DNA of 64,000 nt, from the NCBI RefSeq assembly GCF_026151205.1, contig NC_087084.1:12241453-12305452 (forward strand), given 5' to 3'. Shown here one piece after another: positions 1 through 10,700 of the stretch. The DNA is from Bolinopsis microptera (taxonomy: Eukaryota > Ctenophora > Tentaculata > Lobata > Bolinopsidae). Below the pieces are notes generated by a model that worked only from the letters and a program-made list of their open reading frames with translations, was not told where the DNA came from and did no database searches. Position 1 is the stretch's first letter. Every line of letters begins with the position of its first letter. The position numbers and the translations under genes were made by a program.

Positions 1-943
1 TGAGATTACTGGATATGAAGTGTATCTTGGTGGATTTGCTGAACCTGTAAAGCGTTTGATCAAATATGGATCTCCGGAAAATTGGCAGAAGTTTGAAAAC
101 AGAAGGATCGACGGTACCAGAAGAATTGTAAATACCTGCAAACAGGACTGTCATCTATCATACACGAAAATATCCGTCTGTTCAGATCCAAAACCTAAAC
201 TTCTTGATAAAATGGATGTTCAAGTTATAAGAGCAGAACTTGGAAGTACCTACACTCTGTCCTGCTCAGCCTCTGGAGCACCTTATCTTGGTTCTGAGTG
301 GAGAGACAAGGAGAATAGCATTATTCCTGGTGATGAAGTGTTTTCTTCTGACGGTGCAGAATTCCTAATCGAGTCAAAATTGGTGATATCTGATGTTAAT
401 ACAAAGAAGGCTGGAAATTACACCTGCAAGGTTTTCAACAGAACCTTTGGAAAAGCAGTTGAAAAGCGTATAAGTCTGCAGTATTTGAATTTTACAGCAC
501 CAAACTCAACGTACAGCTTTTATAACGGTGGCATTCATCTTGAGTGGGTCGTTAAAGGTCACCCTCTTATTGAGGTGAGGTTAGAATGCAAATCTGAGTT
601 AGGAGTGGCCGTTCCTTTTTATCAACGATTAGAAAATTCACCTTCTAGAGTCATGTTTACTACAGAATTGTATGAAGAAGATGCTCCTGAGATGTTTAGT
701 TGTGTCCTTCTGAACGGGATTGAGCTATTTGGTCACAAAATCTTTAGGAGGGAAGATAAGGTGTGTCAAATGAGTCAACCTTTACCTTGCACTTTTCCTT
801 TAAATATTATACTTATTATTGCTACATCTGTAGGTGTTATCATTTCGGTTAGTGTTATCGAATATTTGCGCGGTAGTTATACTTTGTGCGGTGGTTATAC
901 TTTAATCAAGGATAGGCTCGAAAAAGTTTTCAGGTTCTCTTGA
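1..943 (+). CDS. Ig-domain type I membrane protein, 3' part (copy 1)
   Basis: The reading frame is open to the left edge of the window, so this is the last coding exon of a gene that starts outside it; no in-frame ATG is needed here. About 60 residues of unassigned, Cys-containing sequence come first. An Ig domain follows, with the usual first Cys (YTLSCSASG), a Trp (SEWRD) and a second Cys in an LxxxDAGxYxC-like motif (KKAGNYTCKV). A second, less canonical Ig-like domain has cysteines at VRLECKS and MFSCVLL. A hydrophobic segment of about 22 residues (PLNIILIIATSVGVIISVSV) precedes a short tail, so this is a single-pass membrane protein with the Ig domains outside the cell. Several NxS/T sites (NYT, NRT, NFT, NST) support an extracellular location. 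The same domain order appears in copy 2 downstream, so these are tandem paralogues. The ligand is unknown; adhesion or self-recognition is inference from architecture only. Confidence 0.75.
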   Translation, partial: EITGYEVYLGGFAEPVKRLIKYGSPENWQKFENRRIDGTRRIVNTCKQDCHLSYTKISVCSDPKPKLLDKMDVQVIRAELGSTYTLSCSASGAPYLGSEWRDKENSIIPGDEVFSSDGAEFLIESKLVISDVNTKKAGNYTCKVFNRTFGKAVEKRISLQYLNFTAPNSTYSFYNGGIHLEWVVKGHPLIEVRLECKSELGVAVPFYQRLENSPSRVMFTTELYEEDAPEMFSCVLLNGIELFGHKIFRREDKVCQMSQPLPCTFPLNIILIIATSVGVIISVSVIEYLRGSYTLCGGYTLIKDRLEKVFRFS

Positions 944-2150
944 GGATGCTTTTCCTCTAGATTCTCCTGGGCGGTAAAAAAAGAATGAACTTCAAAGCAA
1001 TCCTGAACACAAAGGCGAATAAAGTGGACAATTCTGCGTTATAAAAAGAGTAACAAGAGGAAATAACAATAAGCCTTGATTAATTGCATGCTTTTTGTAA
1101 GAAACATTTGTAAGAAACATTTCCGAATTTATCAGAATAAATTCATAAGTTCATCATTTATACTTTAAATACGATAGATTTAATGTTAATATACCATCGA
1201 TTGTATGTGGTATGATTTATCACATTTGACTTTATTTTTATTTTTATTTAAATTTCTATGTTATGTTCTTCAGGAGTGCCCATTGGGATTTTTTATTTTA
1301 AAACTGATTATGCTGTATTATACGTAATAAATTAGTTTGGTAGAGACACCCCCCTTAGGAGATGCTTATCATCGATGCAGTAAATCAAAACAAATCGTCG
1401 TTTTTTCGTATAACGCTCAGAGTCATAGAAATTTCTTGTTTTAAAGTTTGGTTTCAATAAATGTTAATTGGTAATTGTATAATTTGTTTTGTAACGACGA
1501 AATCTTAATGGAAACATCTTGTTGACAGTATTTTTTAATGTGTGAATGCGTTGACCGAAATTTCAACTACCTAGTTAGTTTTATTGATAAGTTATATTAT
1601 GACACATCAGATTTTTTATAAATCAGATTTTTTAATAAATTATTTTAAACATTTTATCATTTTAAATTATTAAAAATAATTGAAAAGACATATTGAATTA
1701 TATTATTCATACTAAATGGTTTATTGCCAGGAATAAGTTGGCAGTTGAACTGCGAAGTAATATTTACTTTATCTTTATGTTCAAAGTTTAAATGAAGATT
1801 TTTTTTTCAAGACACGTGATAAGGGTCCAGGAAAAAAATCGATGATGGAACGAATGCTTCTAAAGTGATAGAATTTGAATTCGTTTGAATTTTAAAATTA
1901 ATCCTCATAATCATGATAAATGGTTGTTTTATTGCAATGTTCAATGTGAATGAATTTAAAATACTCCTTTTCTAATCGTCTAGAGGTTATCATTTTATGA
2001 ATTGATCATAGTTATGTAATTTTCATTCATGAATCTTTTCCTTGTTCCATTCACCATTAGCTTGCATATTATTTTCCTTTAGATTTATTTAAGCGTGTAT
2101 TTTACAACTTATCTCTCAGTAGCTAGCTGTTATCCAGTTGGCTGCATTAA
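944..2150. other. Spacer between tandem Ig genes
   Basis: AT-rich sequence with no supported coding exon. An AATAAA near 1018 could end copy 1. A short stretch near 1830-1870 resembles the MMDRML part of the copy 2 exon but stops at once, so it may be the relic of another copy. The 5' exon of copy 2 (start codon) should lie here but I could not identify it. Confidence 0.5.
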
Positions 2151-4018
2151 AGCAAGAAGAGTTTATTCCACACTACGGCTAAATATGGCAGTGCAAAGAT
2201 TCGTTCTTGGCGCTCCTCCTTTATTATTGTGTTGCTGCTTCTCATCTTCGACATTACGAATGGATGTGGCAATGCAGAGTGCAGGACAGTTTCCAACCCA
2301 TCACAGAAGTCCAGCAATGTTTTAGACTGGCCAGATGGCTCTAAAACCGCCGTCAGAAGTGCTCGAGTAACTACAATCCGGGGAAGCTATGACATGAAGC
2401 AAATTGAATTTGGTCCCAGTATCATAGGATCTTGGGATACAATCGAGTTTGCCAATTCTGAAGACCCTGGTACAGTCGCTTTAAAAGTTGACGTGCACTT
2501 TGTCAAATCTGGAAATGGCGTCAGACTGCTGGAACTCAGCTGGCATACAAATCCCAGTTCGGGTTATAATAAGATGTTCAACGGCCCCAAGGGTAACTTT
2601 ACGATTCAGATTTGGGAAGACGAGAACACTGGCTTGATGAACATCTTCTCTCAGTCTCCAAACTCTACACTGTCTAAGTATCACACTACATTTAGGTCAG
2701 TCTTGTTAAATTTAACAAAAATCGGTTAAAAACGAACGAGTATGCTCTATTTGACCTCTCGAAAACATACGTCAAAATGCGAACTTTTAAATCATTTCAT
2801 CTAACTCATAAAAGTTTTTTTAAATAAGAAATAGAATACGAAATATTTAAAATGCGTATCTTTTGAAATACGTATCTTTGGAAATACGTACTCAACAATA
2901 CTGAATTTCAGGTACGACTCTACCTGGTTCCGAGTAAGTGACGCTAATATCATCTACATCAACAGAGAGGTGTCTTCCAGTTCCAAGATGATGGATAGAA
3001 TGTTGAAGATTGATGAAATATCGCAGTGCCGGTTTCCAGTACCGTGTGATCAACAACCAGAGCTGATTCCTGTTGACTTGCGTCTACCGTACACTCTTTC
3101 TTGTAAGGTATCTGGAGTCGAGTATCTCTCTTACAAGTGGTGGAAAGCAGATACAGAACTCATCCTGTTAGCTGCTGAATTGGTTATACCTGCTTGTTCG
3201 GTTGATGATCTCGGTCTTTACACTTGCCAGGTGTTCGGTGAGAATTATGGAAAGATAGCAGAAAATATGTTTTCTCTCCAATACAGCAAGAAGATCAATG
3301 TCCTTTCGAGAGATCTGGAGAGGAACCCTATTATATTGGTAGAAGGATGGCCATTGAATGAAGTTGAACTTCTGTGCTCAACTGTGGCTGGGGAAGTCCT
3401 TCCTTTTTATAGAGGAAATGTATCACATGATCACGTGCCGCCTAGAGTCGAGTTAACTGCTACAAATCCGAAGAATACTTCTGACATTATCTGTGATGTG
3501 ATCACAAATAAAAATGGATCCGCGATACTTGCGACCTACGAAAATATCAACCCCCGGGAGTTGGAGGGCCAGGGCCTCCTCCACGAAACTTGTACTTAAC
3601 TCTTTTGAACTTAAGCTAAGTTCGCACTTAGCTTAAGTACGACAATTTCTGCTGTCCACGAAACTAGAGACACTTAAGCAAACACAAATTTAGGACAAAC
3701 CTGTCGTCCACGAACGGGTATCATGCAGAGTACTTAACTGTCACGTGACTGAGGTAACGCAGGTCACACTAACCAATGGTGTGATAACAAGTAGGAACCA
3801 AATTGAGCACACCCAGGCAGATTCTATTAGTATTACAGAATATGTCATTTCCAGTTATTTGCTACGTGTTGTTTACCGATGTTTTCTCCCATATAATTGT
3901 AAGGTAGTCGAATAAAATAGCAGTCATAAAATAGCAAGTTATGACAATTGATTATATCTATAAATAGTAAATTGTACAATAAATTATAGGCAATATAAAA
4001 CAATACAAATTAAGCCCT

Positions 4019-5098
4019 CTAGCTCTTCTTGAGCTCGTTCAATATCTGTAACAAAATACTGTTCGTGTTCGAAAGGAGATCATTCAACTTGTCCTTTCGT
4101 TGAAGGATTTCTTTAAACTCCGTCCTCCTCAAATCCCGGGTTACCGTTCTGTTACTTCTTATTGGTCCAGGTGTGACCGGTTGAGCAGGCTGTGCGGCCT
4201 GTGTTGAAGGACCAGGCTCAGCAGCCTGAATGGGGGTGGGCTCTACAGCTTGAGTCACTGGAGCTGCAGACCCTGTAGCCTGGGTGGGGATGGGCTCTAC
4301 AGCTTGGGTCACTGGAGCTGCAGACCCTGTAGCCTGGGTGGGGATGGGCTCTACAGCTTGGGTCACTGGAGCTGCAGACCCTGTAGCCTGGGTGGGGATG
4401 GGCACTACTGCAGCTGGTGTCCTAGGAGTAGGGTCAAACAAATCTGATGGTGAATCAGGAGGCAGTGTGCTCTGGTCATCATCCGAGGAGAAGTCTCCAT
4501 CGAATATATATGCATCATTTACGCCGACCTGAACAGAGCCATAAACGGCACGTAGTCCCTCTCCTATCGTACCAACTAAATCTGGGCCATTCAGTTGTGA
4601 AACTCTTTCTCGATCGGGAGAAAGAGCAATAATAGTTGAGATGGAGCTCAACGTGGACCCAATTTCGGACCCAATGCTTCTATTGGCATCAAATCCTCCG
4701 TCAATCCCTTCAACATGTACATCTGAGACATTCTCCAGGGCCATCTGCTCGACTATTGATAAAGGCTGTTCTTCGGATGGTCCGCCACCTGTTTTCCGTC
4801 TTGTCTCTTTGTTCTGTCTTTCCTTTGTCTTAGCAGTGTTTAGCAAATTGTGATACTTCTTTTTGAGATGTTTTGGTGTCCTGTCATTTTGACCATTTAC
4901 CCCGTTCACTTCTCTTGCTATGTCAGTCCACAGTTTCTTCTTTCTTTCTGCAGATACTGTCATGCTGAACCTACCATCGATCATTTTCTTCTTCTTCCCA
5001 GCTAGTTCTAGGAGAAGTTCAGTTTCAGACGTGGTGTAATTTCTGGAACGTTTTCGTTGAGGTTGTTTTCCTGATGGTTGTTTTCCAGATGTAGCCAT
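4019..5098 (-). CDS. Harbinger Myb/SANT-like DNA-binding protein
   Basis: About 359 residues from the ATG at 5098; the frame runs a few codons upstream without another ATG. The N-terminal third is basic (GKQPQRKRSRNYTT) and followed by a Myb/SANT- or MADF-like helical domain with the spaced aromatic pattern (TSETELLLELAGKKKKMIDG, then KKLWTDIAREVNG and LKKKYHNL). In this superfamily the second protein binds DNA and helps bring the transposase into the nucleus. The middle is acidic (DGDFSSDDDQS). It is followed by a Pro/Thr/Ala-rich stretch in which a 17-residue unit (PIPTQATGSAAPVTQA) is repeated about three times with a diverged extra copy, encoded by a 51-bp minisatellite at about 4235-4400. 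The C-terminus is helical. The gene is divergent from the transposase across a 326-bp gap that probably holds both promoters. Confidence 0.85.
   Translation of the reverse strand: MATSGKQPSGKQPQRKRSRNYTTSETELLLELAGKKKKMIDGRFSMTVSAERKKKLWTDIAREVNGVNGQNDRTPKHLKKKYHNLLNTAKTKERQNKETRRKTGGGPSEEQPLSIVEQMALENVSDVHVEGIDGGFDANRSIGSEIGSTLSSISTIIALSPDRERVSQLNGPDLVGTIGEGLRAVYGSVQVGVNDAYIFDGDFSSDDDQSTLPPDSPSDLFDPTPRTPAAVVPIPTQATGSAAPVTQAVEPIPTQATGSAAPVTQAVEPIPTQATGSAAPVTQAVEPTPIQAAEPGPSTQAAQPAQPVTPGPIRSNRTVTRDLRRTEFKEILQRKDKLNDLLSNTNSILLQILNELKKS
4235..4400. repeat. 51-bp coding minisatellite in the Harbinger Myb-like gene
   Basis: About three near-identical 51-bp units with CTGCAGACCCTGTAGCCTGG as the core. 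The unit is a multiple of 3, so copy number changes lengthen or shorten the Pro/Ala-rich linker without a frameshift. Confidence 0.8.
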
Positions 5099-5424
5099 GT
5101 TCAAATATTTAAAAAAATGTGACAGAAATGATGATCGAAGGACTAGAACTACAAATTAAAATACAGTCCCCGGTTTAAATATCTTTGCTCTAAATTTTAT
5201 TGCACCCCTATTCCCATCCGTTCTACCCCTCTTCCCATCTTGTTCTACCACTCTTCACATAAGTTCTACTTGCAAATTAACTGGGAAATTTTGTAATATT
5301 TGTTTAACAGCTACGTTTGTGAACTTTTGATAGATCACGATAGAATCATAGGCTCCAAAATATAATATATGGTGTTCATTATAAACTCTCATCCAATCAC
5401 CATAGATTTACCTATTTATAAACA

Positions 5425-6537
5425 ATGTCAACATACTTGTGGTGGCGGGATTATGTACCTCGCCCTCGCCCCCTCTCTGCTACGAGGGTAAATCGACATG
5501 ATATGGTGACAGACTATCTAAACAGCTGCACTGAAGAGGATTTTATCGACGATTATCGGCTAGATAAGCATGGACTTTATTACTTTGCTGAAAAACTTAA
5601 ATCAAACAGTGACTTGGTGAGGTCAACAAATGCTGGATTATCAATTGAGTGTCAACTTTTGGTTGCTCTTCGATACTTTGCGACAGGCAATTCGTTAAAA
5701 TTTTTGCAAAACACGGCATCGCTTAACCTGTCACGTGGTGCAGTGCACAAATGCATTGTCAATGTGTCATCTGCATTAGCTGCATTGGGTAACGAATTCA
5801 TCAAGTTCCCGACCAGCAGTAGAGAGATCACTGAGGTAAAACGAGGATTTTATGAATACGGAGGCTTTCCCGCAGTGATTGGTGCCATTGATGGAACAGT
5901 AATTCGAGTAAAGCCTCCGAGTACGAGCGAAGAAGCTTATGTGGGGAGAAAAGAGGGACATGCTATCAACTGTCAGGTTATATGTGACATCAATGAGCGA
6001 TTTCTGGACGCTGTTGTGCGTTGGCCTGGTAGTGTCCATGATTCAACCATTTGGAAATTAAGTGGAGTTAAGACCTTGGTCGAAGATTTTGTCAAGACCC
6101 AAGGGCCAAACTATAAGGGTTGGCTTCTTGGTGATTCGGGTTACGGCCAGCGAGAAATCATGATGGTTCCACTGCTTGCAGAAAATCTCACTCCGAAAGA
6201 GAAACGGTACAACGTTGCTCACAAAAAGTGCAGATGTACTGTAGAAAGGGCCATTGGTGTCCTTAAATCGAGGTTTAGGTGTCTCTGCAAGAAGACAGGT
6301 GGTGCAATAATGTATCAGGAAGACACCGCATGTAATATCATAGTTAGTTGTATGGTCCTGCATAATTACTGCAGATCTAGGAATATGGACTACCCTGTAG
6401 ATACAGATATCGCTGATATGATAAGGAAAGAGAGTGAGATGGCCTTGTCTCGTCGACATCGCGAGGCCATCAGTGAAAAAGAAGCCCTGAAATTGGGACA
6501 GGAGGCTAGAACATGTGTAATTAATTCGTTCATGTAA
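5425..6537 (+). CDS. Harbinger DDE transposase (HARBI1-like nuclease)
   Basis: A complete 370-residue ORF starting at ATG 5425. It has the DDE_Tnp_4 pattern of the HARBI1 family: a first catalytic Asp in AVIGAIDGTVIRV (about residue 155), a second in the WPGSVHDSTIW motif (about residue 205), and the Glu in CRCTVERAIGVLKSRF (about residue 275). A helix-turn-helix-like region (ECQLLVALRYFATG, SRGAVHKCIVNV) precedes the catalytic core. In this superfamily the protein cuts and rejoins the element ends. All three acidic residues and the full length are preserved, with no stop or frameshift, so the element looks young and possibly still mobile. It is related to the domesticated vertebrate HARBI1, but its inverted repeats and target duplication show that it belongs to a transposon. 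Confidence 0.93.
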   Translation: MSTYLWWRDYVPRPRPLSATRVNRHDMVTDYLNSCTEEDFIDDYRLDKHGLYYFAEKLKSNSDLVRSTNAGLSIECQLLVALRYFATGNSLKFLQNTASLNLSRGAVHKCIVNVSSALAALGNEFIKFPTSSREITEVKRGFYEYGGFPAVIGAIDGTVIRVKPPSTSEEAYVGRKEGHAINCQVICDINERFLDAVVRWPGSVHDSTIWKLSGVKTLVEDFVKTQGPNYKGWLLGDSGYGQREIMMVPLLAENLTPKEKRYNVAHKKCRCTVERAIGVLKSRFRCLCKKTGGAIMYQEDTACNIIVSCMVLHNYCRSRNMDYPVDTDIADMIRKESEMALSRRHREAISEKEALKLGQEARTCVINSFM

Positions 6538-7112
6538 ATATTGATATATTATAATTTTTTAAAACCCTCGAAACTGTTTCCTCAATCTCTATTTTTAGTG
6601 ATCACAAAATCCGATTTTACGTTAAATTCGACTTAAGTACAGCTTAAGTGCGGTTTGGACTGGTCTTAACTTTTTACTTAAATCTCCCTGATTTAAGTCC
6701 ACTCTTAAGTAAATTTGGGGCTTAAGTAAGTATCGATTACAATTACGCTTCCCACACGCACCATATATGGAGGCTAACGCAACTTTAAGTGCACGCTAAG
6801 TTTAACTCCCAAAGTCGTACTTAAATATTTAAGTAGGAACTTAAATCATGCGACTTAAGTAAAAATTTGTACTTAAGACTCAGTTCGTGGACGACAAACG
6901 AAGGGTTGAACTTAAATTTGTACTTAAGTCATTCTTAAGTACACCATAAACTGTTCGTGGAAGACACCCAGTCGTCTAAAAACTATTTTATGATACTCAA
7001 TGGTATTGAGACGGTTATTATAATTGTCTGTTTTGTATATATTGTCTTTCTGACAATGCGCAATCGAGGAACATCCGGTAGGGCACCTGTTCCTACAATT
7101 GAAACCGTATAG

Positions 7113-7769
7113 TCTTGGCCGGATAGCATATAAACTATGAGTTATTAAAGACAGATCATAGATGTGATAAATGGACACATATTGTTTTATATTTACAGTC
7201 ATAGAAGTAGTTCTGATTTGACCTAAATTTTAATCTTGAACAGTTTTAATTTTTAAACTTTTAAAGACTTTGTTAACGAACAAATCAGTATTTTTAAATA
7301 GATAGTATAAGTACAGTTTTCTATCGTTTTAGCAGCCTATAACCAGTAATGGTTTGTGTATCATTATACAGGAATAGTTGTAAGAATGTTTTTGATACTG
7401 TGATAAAATTCCATCTTCCTAAGTATAATAATTTCGCATGCATTTGGAGTCTCATTTCTTCCCTGATTTCATCGCAAATTTTGAAACCCTTAGAAAGTTA
7501 ACATATCGCTCTATCAGAAGAACTCTGATGCGTATTAGACTATTCTCTCTACAACGTCTCAATATATGTATATCAAATAATGAAACTCAATATTAAGCAG
7601 TGTATTAATTAATTTGTAATACTAAATTCCCAACTGAATAATTAACACTCAGCAGCTATGTGACACCACCTGACCACCAAATAACAGCAGCCAGTTGATA
7701 ATCTACCAGAATTATTCACCTCTGGAAATGTAGTGTAAAAGTGGAATATATTTAAAGAATTTGATCACC
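7113..7769. other. Spacer between the Ig gene and VPS50
   Basis: AT-rich sequence that should hold the 3' UTR of the Ig gene and the VPS50 promoter and 5' UTR. I see no clear TATA box, coding exon or repeat. Confidence 0.4.
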
Positions 7770-10700
7770 ATGGATAAGATAAGATCCCTCATCAACACCC
7801 ACCAGCAGAGATCAACTGATTCGATTGAAGACGAACCAATTCTCCTCGACGAGAAGAATATAAGCACGAAGGTTTGATTTTCAAGATTTTTTCAAGATGT
7901 CTTCACTCTCATTTATTTCATAACAGTGTAGCTGATGTAGAGATCGCATTGAGCCGTCATTTTTTACTACTGTCTAGTGTCTACTAAATTAAACTATGGA
8001 AAATAGATCTTAAGATGCTTGTCCGTTGGCTAGAAGTTTGTTGATAACCTAAAAAGTTTCATTTTAAAACAAAAAACCATAAATTCGCAAACGTTTGTAA
8101 GTTCCAACTAACCCCACTTTCCCCAGAAAGACTGGGAAGACCACAAGGATGATCCTGTGGAAAGGGAGGAAGTGATGAAGAGCATTGACGAGATCCTCTT
8201 TAGTGGAGACATTGACCCAAGCTTCAAGCTACTCCAGGTTAAAATGAAAATAGATCTTATTATATGTTTGGAACTATTCATATCATGATTTTTCGAGAAC
8301 GTTGCGCATATCTTTAGTGCCAACTATTATTGTATTACTTTTTCGATGTATGTATTATTCATTTTATTCATAAAACCAGATATTTATTGGTTATGATAAA
8401 CTGTAATTTTAAAGGAACTGCCAGAGAAGGAGACGGATTTAATAGCACTTGAGGAGAAACGAAGACAGATGAGACTTCAACACTACTTTGTAAGATTAAA
8501 CAACAAGTTTTCAGTCGGAACTTTTATATACAAAATATCTTCACTATTGACTTTACACAAAATAATAATTCTTAGTATACAGTATAAAGAATACGATACT
8601 TTAGAGATGCTTAAAAGATAATAACAATTAGATAGTGACACTTAAAGAAATTCTATAAAATAATTCTGGAAATTAGCAACCAATATTGATTTTTTTCGAG
8701 TCGTCTTTCAGAGTGATTCGAGTTTTCGGGGCTAAATTTTGATCATGACGTTTATAATGTACAGGTAGGGAGAAAGCTGACCGACGAATTGCTGAATAAA
8801 AAAGGAGAATTCAACACGGAGTTAGACCGAGTAATAGAACTAGAACAAGATCTTCAAAAAACATTTGCCGTCACTCTGGACATCAGATTGTAAGTGTCCA
8901 TCTTTCAGTAATTGTATTAACTCGATTAGTTTACAGTGTAAACATGGTGATGAAACTCGTTACTCGTGTCACATATAACTTCAATAACGTCACATATTAC
9001 TGCAATGACGTCACATATTACTGCAATGACGTCACATATTACTGCAATGACGTTACATATTACTGCAATGACGTCACATATTACTGCAATGACGTCACAT
9101 ATTACTGCAATGACGTCACATATTACTGCAATGACGTCACATATTACTGCAATGACGTCACATATTACTGTAATGACGTCACATATTACTGCAATGACGT
9201 CACATATTACTGCAATGACGTCACATATTACTGCAATGACGTCACATATTACTGCAATTATGACGTCACATATAACTGCAATGACGTCTGGTGATGACGT
9301 CAACGTCACATTTATAATATTGAATAAAATTAAGAGCAGTAAAATAGGTCCTCGCGGAACACGGTTGAGGATAAGAGCGACTTATGATGATGCTCAATAA
9401 AAGACATTATGGACAACAGCAACTACCTACCTCTGCCACAAAGCATAGTGAAATTTTTGTACAGTATATAAATGTTTTTTAGTCTGTGATATCGCCTAAT
9501 AAACACAACTGTACTTTATCCCTAGCCATGCCTCCCTGATAATCTCTCTTCAGCTCAGTAAAGCAAGCTAAGTTAGGACTAACCGACGGGGCTATCACAC
9601 TGCTGGGCTACTATTCTCAAAGACAACGACTTATTGCATTGCTCAACACCCTAAAGTAGGCTCTACCGTCAGTTTTCTACATCTTTATCGTACTTTTATT
9701 AATAAATATATTTTATTTAATCTTATCTGATTTAAAAGTGCATGATTTTATTATATCCATAATATGTCTCGCTTGTACAGCTTCTTTAGGTATATTTGTA
9801 TTAACGTAGAAGCGTGTAATAAATATTAAAATTTACTTATTTACTTATCTATTATTCTTGGCGGTTAGTCAGGGTGACCAGGGACATCAGATTTTTAGAT
9901 TTCATAGATTTTCACTCTGCGGTTATTGAGTAAATTAAAAGTAACTTCAACCTGGGCCCTCTTATCAGGACTATAAAAATCCTCCACAAAACGGACGAGA
10001 GGCTAAGGGAGCTGATAGACAAGGAGGACTTCCCCGGTGCTATACAACTGTGTAGAGACTGCCAACATGCTGCTGTTACCTACAGACAGTACACTTGTAT
10101 TCAGGTACTGCACATCTAGTCTGTGTATTCAGGTACTGCAGGCCAGCAGGCAGTTACCACAATCCACATTTTCTATTTGAACTGAACCAGTCCTTATCTT
10201 ATTCAAGCACTTTTCTGGGATGTTTAGATTAAACACTGCTGAGTTTTATCTTAAAAGTGGTGTCATTAAACTTCCTTAAAGTCTCCCTTGAATGACTTAA
10301 AAGTACATCTTCTTTGGGTATATTTTAATATCTACAGGATCTGAACTCCAAGTTAAAAGACACGGCTGTTTTGATTGAAGAGAAGCTAGACGTGGTCCTA
10401 TCAGTGATGTGTATAAACTTCGACCACGAGCGTTACAGCAAGATAACCACCGCTTACCTCTTACTAGGTACAATATAATAATAAATTAACTATATCGTTT
10501 ATTAATTCATTAATTATATCGTGAATTAATTAATTGTTTCGTTAATTAATTAACTATTTCGTTAATTGATTAATTATTTCGTTAATTAATTAATTAACAT
10601 TAAATCTTAGTAATCAATAAACGTTAAATAAATTTGAGTTTTACGTTATCTGTCTGCGAAATGTCTCCTTGGATTTGATTAATTTGAAATACAAGTTCTC

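Larger units (their letters stand above)
3573..6968. mobile_element. PIF/Harbinger DNA transposon, apparently complete
   Basis: The element is 3396 bp and is flanked by a 3-bp duplication, CAG at 3570-3572 and 6969-6971. Its termini are imperfect inverted repeats: GGCCTCCTCCACGAA at the left and, read inverted from the right, GGTGTCTTCCACGAA (12 of 15 match). A subterminal inverted pair TGTCGTCCACGAAC (about 3700 and 6890) and many ACTTAAGT-type motifs near both ends look like transposase binding sites. It carries the two genes typical of Harbinger elements, a Myb/SANT-like protein on the minus strand and a DDE transposase on the plus strand, divergently arranged and both open. A CWG-type duplication has been described for some Harbinger elements (from memory). 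Confidence 0.9.
2151..7112 (+). pseudogene. Ig-domain membrane protein copy 2, last exon split by a Harbinger element
   Basis: Exon A (about 2151-2695, donor TTTAG|GTCAGT) encodes a hydrophobic signal-like stretch (FIIVLLLLIFD) and then an unassigned beta-rich domain of about 150 residues. It has no in-frame ATG after the stop at 2148-2150, so an upstream start exon is missing from this model. Exon B starts at 2912 and joins in phase. It carries an Ig domain (YTLSCKVSG, YKWWKAD, DLGLYTCQVFG) and a second Ig-like domain (VELLCST, DIICDVI) as in copy 1. The frame then meets a 3.4 kb transposon after codon CAG at 3570-3572. On the far side the frame resumes at a duplicate CAG (6969-6971) and encodes a transmembrane segment (TVIIIVCFVYIVFLTM) and a short tail, stopping at 7110-7112. 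As it stands, transcription through the element would give a protein truncated at 3597-3599 that lacks the membrane anchor. Called a disrupted gene; the uninterrupted allele may still exist in the population. Confidence 0.7.

Noticed and set aside
2095-2325. 76-residue ORF with the only nearby ATG upstream of Ig copy 2
   Set aside because: It is in a different frame from the Ig exon and stops within it. The true start is more likely in an unseen upstream exon.
8985-9296. CRISPR-like regular array
   Set aside because: Units are identical without variable spacers and the DNA is animal nuclear sequence; it is a minisatellite. The same applies to the arrays at 44541 and 62022.
8926-9400. Three overlapping ORFs through the TGACGTCA array
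   Set aside because: Open only because the unit is 21 bp; it lies in a VPS50 intron.
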